Both the position numbers and the translations under genes were made by a program. Positions 7,827-17,418 of a DNA stretch of 64,000 bases are shown here, one piece after another. The notes beneath the pieces are model-generated. The model saw nothing but the letters and a program-made list of their open reading frames with translations. It ran no database searches and was not told the DNA's origin. The stretch is taken from positions 173,368-237,367 of the forward strand of contig NZ_AULF01000006.1 in assembly GCF_000425145.1 (NCBI RefSeq), written 5' to 3'. Source of the DNA: Pedobacter glucosidilyticus DSM 23534 (GTDB lineage: Bacteria > Bacteroidota > Bacteroidia > Sphingobacteriales > Sphingobacteriaceae). How positions within the stretch are numbered: position 1 is the stretch's first letter; the number at the start of each line of letters is the position of its first letter.

Positions 7827-8822
7827 TTAGTCTTTAATAAATGGATAGTTTTCCTGTGCGTAAACATCAGTAAACAATTCTGATGGGTCTGGCCAAGGAG
7901 ACTCTTCAGCAAATTTTACTGCTTCATCTATTTGATTTTTAATTTTAGCGGCAACTTCATCAAACCAAGCTTGATCTGCCCATTTTTCTTTTTCAATTTT
8001 AGCCTTTACCACTTCAATAGGGTCTTTAGCTTTATATTCTTCAACCTCTTCTTTTGTTCTATATTTTTGAGGGTCAGACATCGAGTGACCTTTATATCTG
8101 TATGTTCTTATTTCTAAGAAAGTTGGTCCTTCACCTCTTCTTGCTCTTTGAACGGCTTCATCCATTGCGTTGTGTACCGCAACAGGGTCCATACCATCCA
8201 CTGGAGCACATGGCATTTCATATCCAAGCCCAAGTTTATAGATGTCTGTAGTATTAGATGTTCTAGCTACAGAAGTCCCCATTGCATAACCGTTGTTCTC
8301 AACAACAAATATCACAGGTAATTTCCATAGCATAGCCATGTTAAATGTTTCGTTTAATGAGCCTTGGCGTACAGCACCATCGCCCATATAGCAAACATTT
8401 ACATTATCAGTTCCCAAATATTTCTCTGCAAACGCAAGTCCGGCACCTAATGGAATTTGACCTCCAACAATACCATGACCTCCATAGAATTTATTTTCTT
8501 TATCGAAGAAGTGCATAGAACCACCTTTTCCTTTAGAACAGCCGGTTGCTTTACCATACATCTCTGCCATAGCTGCGTTTGGAGACATTCCTTTTGCAAT
8601 TGGATGAGCATGATCTCTGTAAGCGGTTATTAAGCTATCATCTTTTTTGGTAGCAGACATGGTACCGGCTATTACAGCCTCTTGCCCAATGTATAAGTGG
8701 CAAAAACCTCTTATCTTTTGCTGCCCGTATAATTGCCCTGCTTTTTCTTCGAACCTTCTTAGTAGAAGCATTAATTCATACCAATAAAGGTATGTTTCTT
8801 TGGTTATCGCAACTGAACTCAT
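7827..8822 (-). CDS. pdhA: Pyruvate dehydrogenase E1 component, alpha subunit
   Basis: Thiamine-diphosphate enzyme subunit that decarboxylates pyruvate together with E1 beta. The 331-residue protein carries the ThDP-binding motif GDGAVRQGSLNETFNMAMLWKLPVIFVVENN, the substrate-channel segment GSMHFFDKEN, and the phosphorylation-loop region YRYKGHSMSDP typical of PdhA. The start MSSVAITKETYLYWYELM is the expected N-terminus. It precedes pdhC; the beta subunit gene is elsewhere, a common arrangement in this phylum. Confidence 0.94.
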   Translation of the reverse strand: MSSVAITKETYLYWYELMLLLRRFEEKAGQLYGQQKIRGFCHLYIGQEAVIAGTMSATKKDDSLITAYRDHAHPIAKGMSPNAAMAEMYGKATGCSKGKGGSMHFFDKENKFYGGHGIVGGQIPLGAGLAFAEKYLGTDNVNVCYMGDGAVRQGSLNETFNMAMLWKLPVIFVVENNGYAMGTSVARTSNTTDIYKLGLGYEMPCAPVDGMDPVAVHNAMDEAVQRARRGEGPTFLEIRTYRYKGHSMSDPQKYRTKEEVEEYKAKDPIEVVKAKIEKEKWADQAWFDEVAAKIKNQIDEAVKFAEESPWPDPSELFTDVYAQENYPFIKD

Positions 8823-8852
8823 TCGTTATTTATCTAATTAAATATGGGAAAG

Positions 8853-8860
8853 CAAATCTA
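8853..8860 (-). promoter_or_regulatory. Possible -7 element of the pdhA promoter
   Basis: CAAATCTA on the plus strand reads TAGATTTG on the minus strand and matches the Bacteroidota -7 consensus TAnnTTTG. It would place the transcript start about 25 bases before the pdhA ATG. No TTG was found at the expected distance upstream, so this is weak. Confidence 0.35.
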
Positions 8861-8953
8861 TTAATATATCAACAAATAAAAAACCTATAAGGTGGTAATT
8901 TTTACTATTTTACATATCTATTGTTAAAATTTGTTAAAAGTTTAGTATTATTG

Positions 8954-8984
8954 TTGCAAAGGCAGTAGATAAGGCTTACTTTTG
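8954..8984 (+). promoter_or_regulatory. Bacteroidota-type promoter for the NlpC/P60 gene
   Basis: TTG at 8954-8956 and TACTTTTG at 8977-8984 are 20 bases apart, fitting TTG-N17-23-TAnnTTTG. The start of transcription would be near 8989, leaving a leader of about 65 bases that contains a CAAAATAATATTTTG palindrome. Confidence 0.65.
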
Positions 8985-9054
8985 TCACGCTGCAAAATAA
9001 TATTTTGTAAAGGTCGTTAGAGACAAACGTTCAACCCTAAAAAAATATATTTGA

Positions 9055-9618
9055 ATGAAGAAAATCATGATTTTAATACTTTTAGCCGCTTTTTCGCTAA
9101 ATAGTAATGCCCAAAATTCTAAATCTACCTCTTCAAATAGCGCCTCCAAACAAGAAATTTCAGATCCAGATAACTTAGCAAGTCAGTTTTTCTCGCAAGT
9201 AATGGGTGTAGCTATATCTGCTACCTCAAACACTAAAATGTACCAATTTATTTATGATTGGTTGGGTACGCCTTACCGTTTAGGTGGAGATACTAAGAAG
9301 GGTGTAGATTGTTCTGGTTTTGCTTTCCAATTGTATGAGAAAACTTTTAATACCATTATTGGAAGTAATTCAAGAAATATTTTTAGTATGGTAAACCCTG
9401 TGAGTAAGGTAGAATTAAAAGAGGGCGATTTGGTGTTTTTTAAAATTAAAAGTAAATCTATTAGCCATGTTGGTGTGTATATTGGTGATAATAAATTTGC
9501 TCACGCATCTTCTAGTAAAGGTGTAATGATTAGTAATTTAAACGAGCCTTATTGGCAAAGGTACTTTTATAAAGGCGGAAGATTACTAGAATCAATAAAA
9601 GATAAAATGCAAAACTAA
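9055..9618 (+). CDS. Secreted NlpC/P60 cell-wall hydrolase
   Basis: Papain-like peptidase that cuts peptidoglycan stem peptides, probably gamma-D-Glu-DAP bonds. Residues 1-19 form a Sec signal peptide ending SNA-Q; the NlpC/P60 domain spans about 60-187. Catalytic Cys86 sits in GVDCSGF, His138 in SHVGVYIG and the third polar residue His150 in FAHAS. There is no SH3 or LysM domain, so it is a minimal single-domain enzyme of 187 residues. It has its own promoter and terminator, so it is likely a single-gene transcript. It could act in the periplasm in envelope remodelling. Confidence 0.92.
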   Translation: MKKIMILILLAAFSLNSNAQNSKSTSSNSASKQEISDPDNLASQFFSQVMGVAISATSNTKMYQFIYDWLGTPYRLGGDTKKGVDCSGFAFQLYEKTFNTIIGSNSRNIFSMVNPVSKVELKEGDLVFFKIKSKSISHVGVYIGDNKFAHASSSKGVMISNLNEPYWQRYFYKGGRLLESIKDKMQN

Positions 9619-9625
9619 ATATGAT

Positions 9626-9654
9626 AATCCTGCCTAAACAGCAGGATTTTTTGT
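9626..9654 (+). terminator. Intrinsic terminator after the NlpC/P60 gene
   Basis: AATCCTGC (9626-9633) pairs with GCAGGATT (9641-9648) and is followed by TTTTTTG. It lies 8 bases after the stop codon and argues against an ATG at 9621 being used for the next gene. Confidence 0.88.
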
Positions 9655-9671
9655 TTCTACACTTTTTAATC

Positions 9672-10724
9672 ATGAAAACCCTTAACCTGATATTAGGATA
9701 TTTATTTATTATTTTTTCTTTCATTCCTTTTATCAGACACGACTATTGGATATTTAGAGTATTTGAGTATCCTAGATTTCAAAAACTGCTGATAAGTTTA
9801 TCCTTATTGTTTGTATTCATCATTTTATTTAATGATGATACACTTTCTGACTATACTTTTATTGGTTTATCTGCAATCAATAATCTGTACCTTTTTTATT
9901 TGATATGCCCCTTTACTTTAATCAGTAGAAAACAAATACAAAGTAATCCGAGGCGTAAAGAATCGCATATCAGCATACTTATTTTTAATGTTTTACAAGA
10001 TAATACTGACTACAGCATTATTAGTCAGATACATAAATTAAACCCTGATGTTTTATGCTTTGTAGAAACTAACCAAAGGTGGACAGCCAAGCTAAAAGCT
10101 GAAACCAAGGAAGTGTATCCTTACGAAATATTGAGTCCGTTAGAAAACACTTATGGAATGATTTTCTTTTCTAAATTCCCATTAGAAGATGCTCAAGTTC
10201 ATTTTATTGTTAAAAATGATATCCCATCTATAAGTGCAAAAATTATTTTAACTGACGGAAAGAAAATTCAGTTGTATTGTGTACATCCAGAACCGCCGGT
10301 ACCACAAGAAAACCCGAGGTCTACGGCTAGGGATAAAGAATTACTCATTATTGGGAAGTGGGCTAAGGAGCAAAAATTACCTGTAATTGTGATGGGAGAT
10401 TTAAATGATGTGGCCTGGAGTTATACCACAGAATTGTTTTGTAAAGTAGCTGAGCTTTTAGACCCAAGAAAAGGGAGGGGATTTTTTAATACTTTTAATG
10501 CTAAAAGCCATATTTTACGCTTTCCATTAGACCATATTTTCTGCTCTAAAGAATTTTTGGTAAATCAAATAAAGCGTTTGCCTTATGCTGGCTCAGATCA
10601 TTTTCCTATGTATATAGATTTAGCACTTAAACCCGAATACAGTCAAATGAACGAGCCTGAAAAAGCTAACGCTGCCGAAAAAGAAATGGCAAAAGAGAAA
10701 ATGAGTAAAGAAGTTAGTTCTTAG
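9672..10724 (+). CDS. Endonuclease/exonuclease/phosphatase family membrane protein
   Basis: EEP-superfamily protein (DNase I-like metal-dependent phosphoesterase fold) with a membrane anchor. I chose ATG 9672 (MKTLNLILGYLFIIFSFIPF) because the in-frame ATG at 9621 lies inside the preceding terminator hairpin. The first ~90 residues hold about three hydrophobic helices; the catalytic domain follows with metal and active-site motifs FVETN, HPEPP, GDLNDVAW and SDHFP. This resembles the EEP proteins with N-terminal membrane helices often found in Bacteroidota; the substrate is unknown. The C-terminus has a charged Glu/Lys-rich tail. It meets the next, opposite-strand gene end to end. Confidence 0.85.
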   Translation: MKTLNLILGYLFIIFSFIPFIRHDYWIFRVFEYPRFQKLLISLSLLFVFIILFNDDTLSDYTFIGLSAINNLYLFYLICPFTLISRKQIQSNPRRKESHISILIFNVLQDNTDYSIISQIHKLNPDVLCFVETNQRWTAKLKAETKEVYPYEILSPLENTYGMIFFSKFPLEDAQVHFIVKNDIPSISAKIILTDGKKIQLYCVHPEPPVPQENPRSTARDKELLIIGKWAKEQKLPVIVMGDLNDVAWSYTTELFCKVAELLDPRKGRGFFNTFNAKSHILRFPLDHIFCSKEFLVNQIKRLPYAGSDHFPMYIDLALKPEYSQMNEPEKANAAEKEMAKEKMSKEVSS

Positions 10725-10913
10725 TTATTTAGAAGTATCAGCCGTTGTTCTTACAAGGCTTATACCTGTAAAGAAAAACATAACTCCTAATATACCAACT
10801 ACAATTAAGCTTCTGGTATCTGCCGATTGCTGTATAACATTTACTGCTGTATAAATTAAGCCAATAATTCCTAGAATGGTTAATATAGTTCCGAAAGTTC
10901 TTTTAATATTCAT
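10725..10913 (-). CDS. Small two-helix membrane protein, unknown function
   Basis: A 62-residue protein with two predicted membrane helices (about 8-27 and 36-55) joined by a short QSADTR loop. It looks like many small inner-membrane proteins of Bacteroidota that lack an assigned role. Its stop codon directly abuts that of the EEP gene on the other strand. Downstream genes on the plus strand give no clue. I do not recognise a specific family. Confidence 0.62.
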   Translation of the reverse strand: MNIKRTFGTILTILGIIGLIYTAVNVIQQSADTRSLIVVGILGVMFFFTGISLVRTTADTSK

Positions 10914-10952
10914 GATGCTATTTTTACAGCATCATAAACAAAATATCTGCCA

Positions 10953-13900
10953 CTATTTAATCGCTAATTGTTTACTATCGGCTAAAACAATCTTCTTGTA
11001 AGTATTCATGAAATTTTCTACTTCACCTGCTGTTATCATATCCTTGTTAACGGAAAATTTACGCTCAAATATCAATTTATTATTAACAAGTTTTGAAGTT
11101 AATGAATAGCTTAAATAAGCATTTTGATAGGAAACTGATGGTATATTTTCTATAATAGTTTTACCAACAGGTAGCTCTAGTGTAATAACTTCTGACTCGT
11201 TATCTAAATTATAAATATTTGTAAAGTCTATCGGAAATTTACGTTCACCTATAATATTAATATCAGAAGCTAATGTTTGATTAGACCAAGGAAGTGTAAT
11301 TATTTGCATACCACCTATACTTTTAATATCATCCTTAATTGTGTATTCTATTGATGTAAATACACTATCTCTGTTTAAGGTGTTTTTCTCAATATTTTTG
11401 AATTTTAATACGCTTAACTCTGATGTAGGTTTAGCATTTCTTAACGCTTCTAGCATTTTCTTAGATTTATCTTTTTCGCTTAATTCAGCATAAGTTTCTC
11501 TTACAGCCGCTGCTTTAGATGAAACCTTACAATTATCTTCTTTAATAAGTAAGTCTGCATGATTAAGTTTTATATCTACTTTTCGAGTGATATTATTTTT
11601 CTGCCTACATTCTGGATTAAGATGTTTTATACCAGTTTCCTTATCAGAGTCGTCAATATCCAGAATTACAGATTGCAAACTTGAGTTATATAAACTTCCA
11701 AAAGGTAAATAAGAAGATGTTAATTCTAAATAATAAGGTTTATTATTTAGAATTATCTTAGCAATACAATGATTAAAATCTATAGAAGGAAGCATTAGGC
11801 TTTTAGTACCGTTATCTCTAGTGTTAACCAATACTAAATTTGCATTTAAACCTGCTTCTTTACACATCGTGACAAACAAAGTAGAAACATCTTTACAATC
11901 TCCTATTAACGTATTGAGGACGGTTGCTGGCTCTTGTGGTACTAAACCACTCTGGCGAAACGGCACTGAGCTATAAGTAATATTCTCTGTTATAAAATCA
12001 TAAATTAGTTTTGCTTTATCATAGTCGTTTAACAGATTTTTTTGATTTGATAACAAGTTCTTAACTGTTTCTTTTACCTCATAATTAGGTCTTGCTTTGG
12101 CAGAAGCCATATCATAATACCAATTAGAAACAAAACGCCAATCTGGAATTGTAGTTAAATAAAGAATATTTGCTACATCTTCTATAGAAGGCATTTTATC
12201 TTCATATTTTAAGCCTTCTTGATCTTTATCTTCAAATACCAAAAGTTCGTAATCATCAATTTTAGTTCTTTTTGGTTCAATACTTTTTTGTGAGAACTTA
12301 TATTGAAGAGGAATATCCTGAGCTACTAACAAACTGTATTTAGTTTTTTTGTAGGGATAATAATGTGAGAAGTAGTAAGTATCCCAAAATTTGTTTGCAA
12401 GTTGCCCTTGCGAATAGTTTTCTACACGATAATTAACATAAATAGCATCGCCTACTTCCAAATTTGTAAAAACAATATCTTGATCATTTATTTCGCCCGG
12501 TACTTTTTGACCACTAGCTTTAATAACAACGGCTTCTTCTATTAAATACCTTTGACGGCTATTGGCTGATACAGTATATTCTTTCCAATTCTCAACACCT
12601 TTAGAGTTAAGTATTTTAGCCATCATATAATATCTTTCTTCCGAGCCTCCGCTTGCATGTATAATGGTTTGTACTTCATCTATTAAAATAACACATTCGT
12701 CATCTGGATAATCACTTTGCTTAGGAGAATCTGCTAATATTTTAGAAATTTCTACTTTCTCGAAGTAATCAAACAAAGGCTTTTTCCCTTGCATTTCTCT
12801 CAGTTCTTTTATAGCGTCATAGTTGTTAGGATTCAATTCAAGTACTTTTTTGTATGCTGTTATAGCTTCATCTTTTTTACCTAAACTTTTATTTATCTTA
12901 GCTATATCTAAATGATAAACATCAGTATAAGGAGAAAGGTCTAAAACTTTACTTTCAAATTCTTTAGCTTTTGTATAGTTTTGAACTTGATAATATTGTC
13001 TTACAATGTCTAAATAAATGTCTTTAGAAATAGGGTTATTTAAACTTTCTTCGATTAAAACTTCGATACCTTTATCAAATGCACCTGTAGTTATGTATAA
13101 ATTTGCCAAAAGTTTACTTGCATTGTAATTGTTAGCAGTTTTAAGATACTTTTTTATGACTGCAAATGCATTGCTATTATTTTTCTTTATCTCTTTTTCT
13201 ACTAGAAATTTAAGCTCTACAAACTGATATTCATTAGGATAAAGTTGATAGCTTTTCTCTACTAAAGAAACTAGCTTTTCTATTTCATTTTTTAAAGAGT
13301 GATACCCAATTTTAAAAGCTAAATATGTTTGATGATTAGGCCCGTAAAAATCTTCTAATTTTTTCAAATACTCATCCATTTTAACAAAGTTTTTTTTACT
13401 TGCGTAAAACTCATAAGCTAAAGTTAATGCTACAGGATGCTCGGGGTCATTTGCTTTTATACTTTCTTGTGTACTTTCTAAACCCGTTCTATTATCTGTT
13501 CTATTAAATAGTTCGGTAAAAAGGATGTTAACATAAGTACTTGTAGGATAATCCCTCTTTAACTGCTCTAGGCTTTTTCTGGCTTCATAGGTTTTATCTT
13601 CTCTTAAGAAAGATAAAACTTGTAATATTTGATAAGAGACTCCTTTATTAAGATTTGAAGTAAAAAAATCATTTGACTTTGATTTTACCTCTTTGATATT
13701 GTATGGTACTGCTTTATTATAAATTTGACTATTAGAAGTGTGATTTAATGCCGAAAGTGGCTTACCTTTTTTATCTGTTAATCTGACTAAAAAATTTGAA
13801 CGTCCTGCATAACTTTCTCCAATTTGTACCAGTATCCTATTAAACCCCTTGTTTAACTTTACCTCTCTTATATAGCTATCTAAATCATTGTTTCGCTCCT

Positions 13901-14705
13901 CTTCCTCACTAATGATGAGTAAATCATTTAACCAAACTTTTAGAGACCCAGACACGCCAACTCTTAATTGTACTTCTTGGTCTATTGGGCTTTCAACAAA
14001 AGTTTGCCCAAACACTATTGCAGACCCTGCAGAAAAGTAATTTGTAAAATCTATCCACTTATCTTTTCTAAAGTGTGTTGGTGTAAACCATTTTACTTTA
14101 GCCCCTCTTTTATCTTTAAAGATAAAATCAGGCTCTGGATGTAATAAAGCGTCATATTGCTTATCAAAACCACTAGTTGATATGTTTTCAAACTCTCCTA
14201 AAACCTGCCATTGGGTTAAACTACCAATCTTGGTAAACATCTCATCACTTTCTTTAAACATTCTAGTGCTTCTGAAATGATTTCCCAAAGAACTGTAAGC
14301 CATAGCAATCAAAGCACCATCTAAATCAGATTTTTGTGTGATAGATTGATAAAATTCGAGCTCACTTTGGTTCTTCTTACTCCCAGACTTATTAAGAATA
14401 GTACTAGACCAAAGTGCTGATAAATACGGTTCTGGATTAGGGTGTGATTTATAAAAATCATTAAAATAATTAAAAGAAAGGTTATCATCTTTATGATAAG
14501 AGGACACAAAAGCCAAACCTAATAAAGCTTCAGATTTAAAAGCTGGTAATTCCAGTGCCTTTTTAAAATAAGTATTTGCCTCAGAGGTATTATTACTTAA
14601 AAAGGCTTTCCATCCCTTTTCAATTTCATCTTGTGCAAATAATGTAGTAGTGTAAGTAGAGACTGTAAGTAATAAACAAACAGCCAAGAGAAATCTTTTA
14701 TTCAT
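10953..14705 (-). CDS. Secreted TPR / DUF3857 / transglutaminase-like protein
   Basis: A 1250-residue exported protein. A Sec signal peptide (1-24, ends LFAQ) leads to TPR-like helical repeats in the first ~650 residues (LGFAFV-type helices, and ITAYKKVLELNPNNYDAI near 635), interrupted by a beta-rich part around 200-330. A DUF3857 domain covers about 690-880, then a transglutaminase-like core with Cys in LIGDCKDVSTLF near residue 936 and His in DFNHCIAKI. A C-terminal DUF2569/3858-like beta region follows. The architecture is well known in Bacteroidota but its biochemical role is not established; whether the Cys-His pair is active is inference. It is a single-gene unit. Confidence 0.85.
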   Translation of the reverse strand: MNKRFLLAVCLLLTVSTYTTTLFAQDEIEKGWKAFLSNNTSEANTYFKKALELPAFKSEALLGLAFVSSYHKDDNLSFNYFNDFYKSHPNPEPYLSALWSSTILNKSGSKKNQSELEFYQSITQKSDLDGALIAMAYSSLGNHFRSTRMFKESDEMFTKIGSLTQWQVLGEFENISTSGFDKQYDALLHPEPDFIFKDKRGAKVKWFTPTHFRKDKWIDFTNYFSAGSAIVFGQTFVESPIDQEVQLRVGVSGSLKVWLNDLLIISEEEERNNDLDSYIREVKLNKGFNRILVQIGESYAGRSNFLVRLTDKKGKPLSALNHTSNSQIYNKAVPYNIKEVKSKSNDFFTSNLNKGVSYQILQVLSFLREDKTYEARKSLEQLKRDYPTSTYVNILFTELFNRTDNRTGLESTQESIKANDPEHPVALTLAYEFYASKKNFVKMDEYLKKLEDFYGPNHQTYLAFKIGYHSLKNEIEKLVSLVEKSYQLYPNEYQFVELKFLVEKEIKKNNSNAFAVIKKYLKTANNYNASKLLANLYITTGAFDKGIEVLIEESLNNPISKDIYLDIVRQYYQVQNYTKAKEFESKVLDLSPYTDVYHLDIAKINKSLGKKDEAITAYKKVLELNPNNYDAIKELREMQGKKPLFDYFEKVEISKILADSPKQSDYPDDECVILIDEVQTIIHASGGSEERYYMMAKILNSKGVENWKEYTVSANSRQRYLIEEAVVIKASGQKVPGEINDQDIVFTNLEVGDAIYVNYRVENYSQGQLANKFWDTYYFSHYYPYKKTKYSLLVAQDIPLQYKFSQKSIEPKRTKIDDYELLVFEDKDQEGLKYEDKMPSIEDVANILYLTTIPDWRFVSNWYYDMASAKARPNYEVKETVKNLLSNQKNLLNDYDKAKLIYDFITENITYSSVPFRQSGLVPQEPATVLNTLIGDCKDVSTLFVTMCKEAGLNANLVLVNTRDNGTKSLMLPSIDFNHCIAKIILNNKPYYLELTSSYLPFGSLYNSSLQSVILDIDDSDKETGIKHLNPECRQKNNITRKVDIKLNHADLLIKEDNCKVSSKAAAVRETYAELSEKDKSKKMLEALRNAKPTSELSVLKFKNIEKNTLNRDSVFTSIEYTIKDDIKSIGGMQIITLPWSNQTLASDINIIGERKFPIDFTNIYNLDNESEVITLELPVGKTIIENIPSVSYQNAYLSYSLTSKLVNNKLIFERKFSVNKDMITAGEVENFMNTYKKIVLADSKQLAIK

Positions 14706-14766
14706 AAATAAATTTTTATGAATATAAAAGATTTTTAAAAAAATATAAAATTAAATTAAAAGGAAA

Positions 14767-16317
14767 TTACAGCTTAATTTCTTCTTCTTTACTACTTAGA
14801 AAATGAAATTCTGTTAAATGATAAGATGAAATTGCTTTTACTTTTACCCACTGATTATATTTAAAGAACCATTTTAATTGTTTAGAAAATAACCCTTTTT
14901 TAATAAAGGCTTCTAAATATGGGTGTACACAAAGGGTGATTCCCTTTTCAGCTTGTTCATTTAATATATAGTCTAAGTTACTTTCTATATCATCAAGCAA
15001 AACAATGCTGGCTTTAATTTCACCGGTACCATCGCAAGTTGGGCACTTTTCGCTGGTTACGATATTCATTTCTGGTCTTACCCTTTGGCGGGTTATTTGG
15101 ACTAAACCAAATTTACTTGGAGGTAAAATGGTATGCTTAGCCCTATCGTGATTCATTTCTGCTTTCAAGAAATCAAACAGTTCTTTTCTGTTTGGTGCTT
15201 TGTGCATATCAATAAAATCTATCACCACAATGCCGCCCATATCTCTTAACCTCAGCTGTCTGGCAATTTCCTTTGCTGCTTCTTTATTAACTTGTAAAGC
15301 GTTTTCTTCCTGGTTTTCTGGATTGGCTGTTCTATTACCGCTATTTACATCTATAACGTGTAAGGCTTCTGTATGCTCTACTACTAAATAAGCACCACCG
15401 GCCAAATTTACTGTCTTACCAAAAGACCCTTTAATTTGTTTCTCGATACCAAAATGTTCGAAAATAGGCTCTTTACCTTTATAAAGTTTTACAATTTTCT
15501 CCATCTCTGGAGAAATCTCATGTACATAAGATTTCACTTCTTCGTAAATGACTGGGTCATTTACATGGACATGGGTAAAATCAGCATTTAGAATATCTCT
15601 AAGGATGGTTGATGCTCTACCCATTTCTCCCAAAATTCTTTTTGATGGCTCTGTAGCAGGAAGCTTTTTCATAAAAGATTCCCATTTAGATACCAAGTCT
15701 AAAATATCCTTTTGGATTTCTGCTACTCCTTTTTTCTCTGAAACTGTTCTGATGATAACCCCGAAGTTTTTAGGCTTTATACCTTCAACAATTTTCCTGA
15801 GTCTTGTACGCTCGGTATTACTTTTTATCTTTTTAGAGATAGAAATAACATCAGAAAAAGGCACCAGAACAACAAATCTTCCTGCAATAGAAAGGTCTGA
15901 GCTTAGGCGAGGGCCTTTGGTAGAGATAGGCTCTTTTGCAATTTGAACGGGTAAAAGTGTATTTTTAGTTAATACGGTAGATATTTTACCTGCCTTGTCT
16001 ATATCGTTTTCTTTCTTAAAATTTGATAAAAGATAATCGTTAAAATTACCATTACGAGCCACCTTCGTTAATTTTAACAAAGTCTGCACCTGTGGACCAA
16101 GATCCAAATAATGCAAAAAGGCATCCTTCTCGTAACCGACATCAACAAAAGCAGCATTTAAACCAGGCATAATTTTTTTAATTCGGCCTAGATAAATATC
16201 GCCAACAGCATAGTTGTTGTTGACTTGCTCTTTGTTTAATTCTACGAGTTGTTTGTCTTGCAGTAATGCAATAGTTACTCCGTTTGGAGTAGAATTAATG
16301 ATTAACTCCTTTACCAA
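14767..16317 (-). CDS. rng: Ribonuclease E/G family endoribonuclease
   Basis: RNase G-type single-strand endoribonuclease for rRNA maturation and mRNA decay. An S1 domain covers about 38-110 (GDIYLGRIKKIMPGLNAAFVD); the DNase I-like catalytic region carries the metal-binding aspartates D323 (HVIDVNSG) and D367 (VVIDFIDM); a Zn-link CPTCDGTG lies near 427. At 516 residues it lacks the long C-terminal scaffold of RNase E, so it is the RNase G form. In Bacteroidota rng usually lies near HU and the AURKAIP1/COX24-type gene, as here. Confidence 0.94.
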   Translation of the reverse strand: MVKELIINSTPNGVTIALLQDKQLVELNKEQVNNNYAVGDIYLGRIKKIMPGLNAAFVDVGYEKDAFLHYLDLGPQVQTLLKLTKVARNGNFNDYLLSNFKKENDIDKAGKISTVLTKNTLLPVQIAKEPISTKGPRLSSDLSIAGRFVVLVPFSDVISISKKIKSNTERTRLRKIVEGIKPKNFGVIIRTVSEKKGVAEIQKDILDLVSKWESFMKKLPATEPSKRILGEMGRASTILRDILNADFTHVHVNDPVIYEEVKSYVHEISPEMEKIVKLYKGKEPIFEHFGIEKQIKGSFGKTVNLAGGAYLVVEHTEALHVIDVNSGNRTANPENQEENALQVNKEAAKEIARQLRLRDMGGIVVIDFIDMHKAPNRKELFDFLKAEMNHDRAKHTILPPSKFGLVQITRQRVRPEMNIVTSEKCPTCDGTGEIKASIVLLDDIESNLDYILNEQAEKGITLCVHPYLEAFIKKGLFSKQLKWFFKYNQWVKVKAISSYHLTEFHFLSSKEEEIKL

Positions 16318-16449
16318 TAGCTAATTTTTAGAAAGCTCAAATATAGAGCTTTAATCTACAAAGGAAATTTTAGGAAATAGTGTTAAAAAAACAGAAAACA
16401 CAAAGCTCTTTTATTTTAAAAAAGAGCATCGTGTTAAGCGTTCAAGAAA

Positions 16450-16539
16450 TTATTTTTTCTTGTGTCTGTTTTTTCTTAAACGTTTTTTACGTTTATGAGT
16501 AGCCATTTTATGTCTTTTTCTTTTTTTACCGCTTGGCAT
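16450..16539 (-). CDS. AURKAIP1/COX24-domain mini-protein, probable ribosome-associated peptide
   Basis: A 29-codon gene, easily missed because of its size: starts MPSGKKRKRHKMATH and ends RKNRHKKK, with 19 of 29 residues Lys or Arg. This matches proteins annotated in Bacteroidota as AURKAIP1/COX24 domain-containing, related to the short basic C-terminus of mitochondrial ribosomal protein mS38 (and actinobacterial bS22). Ribosome binding is therefore likely but inferred. Both ends are clear: ATG at 16539 and TAA at 16450-16452. It lies between rng and the TPR gene. Confidence 0.82.
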   Translation of the reverse strand: MPSGKKRKRHKMATHKRKKRLRKNRHKKK

Positions 16540-16561
16540 AATCTTAAATTTTTATGTTTAT

Positions 16562-17413
16562 TTAATTACTTAATTCTTTCACTTTCCTATCAACAAAGTT
16601 TGTTAAACCTGGGTCGGCAGCAAGCTCTTTACTTTTTTCGTAAGCAGCAATAGCTTCCTTTTTCATACCTAAGTTTTCATAACTGGTTGCCAAATAGAAG
16701 TAAGCTTCTGGTTTTGGATCAACGGCTATTACCGTTTTAAAACGATCTACCGCTTTATTAAACTGTCCAGATTTCATAGAAAACAGACCTAGATTTAGAT
16801 TAGCACTTAAGTTCTTAGGGTCTTTTTGTACCACGGCAAGTAACATTTGTATTCCTTGCATTGGACTTTTACCTTCACTAACATAAGCCACACCTAAGCC
16901 GGTTTGAGCTTCTAAACTTTCTTTATTAAGCTCTAATGCTTTTGAATAAGCATTTTTTGCTTTTTCTATCAATCCAGGAATTGCAGTGGTATCACTATAA
17001 CTCTGGTAACCTTCAGTAAATTTATCACCAGCTTTTAACCAGTTTTCTAAAGCCGGTTTCTGGGTGGCGATAGCCTCATAAGCAAAAGCTGCAGGTAAAG
17101 GCTGGTTTACATCCTCCCATTTCTGAGCCAGTTGCTTTTGTAATGCTAAGGCTTCGTCTTCAGAAGCACCTTTTAACTCTTTTTCAAGCTTCTCAATCTC
17201 TGCCGCTAAACTAGCATTAATGTTTTGTTTAGCTACAGCACTGATACTTTCTTGCGAAACCGAAGAAGCTGTAGAGCTACTTGTAGTAGCACCGCTTCCT
17301 TCCTGAACTTCAGAAGCATCCTCTTGTTTTACTAAGCCTTTAATATCAAGACTCAACAATATACCCATCAACACCACTACACTTCCAATCGCTATATACT
17401 GTTTAGTCTTCAT
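16562..17413 (-). CDS. Membrane-anchored TPR protein
   Basis: A 283-residue protein with one N-terminal membrane helix (about 6-24), a Ser/Thr/Glu-rich linker, a short coiled coil (about 65-90) and several TPR motifs (for example AKNAYSKALELNKESLEAQTGL and FNLGLF...AVDRFKTVIAVDPKPEAYFYLA). Such proteins act as protein-protein scaffolds; the partner is unknown. It starts 5 bases after the stop of the HU gene and so is probably co-transcribed with it. The conserved HU-TPR pair of Bacteroidota is seen here. Confidence 0.82.
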   Translation of the reverse strand: MKTKQYIAIGSVVVLMGILLSLDIKGLVKQEDASEVQEGSGATTSSSTASSVSQESISAVAKQNINASLAAEIEKLEKELKGASEDEALALQKQLAQKWEDVNQPLPAAFAYEAIATQKPALENWLKAGDKFTEGYQSYSDTTAIPGLIEKAKNAYSKALELNKESLEAQTGLGVAYVSEGKSPMQGIQMLLAVVQKDPKNLSANLNLGLFSMKSGQFNKAVDRFKTVIAVDPKPEAYFYLATSYENLGMKKEAIAAYEKSKELAADPGLTNFVDRKVKELSN

Positions 17414-17418
17414 AATTT

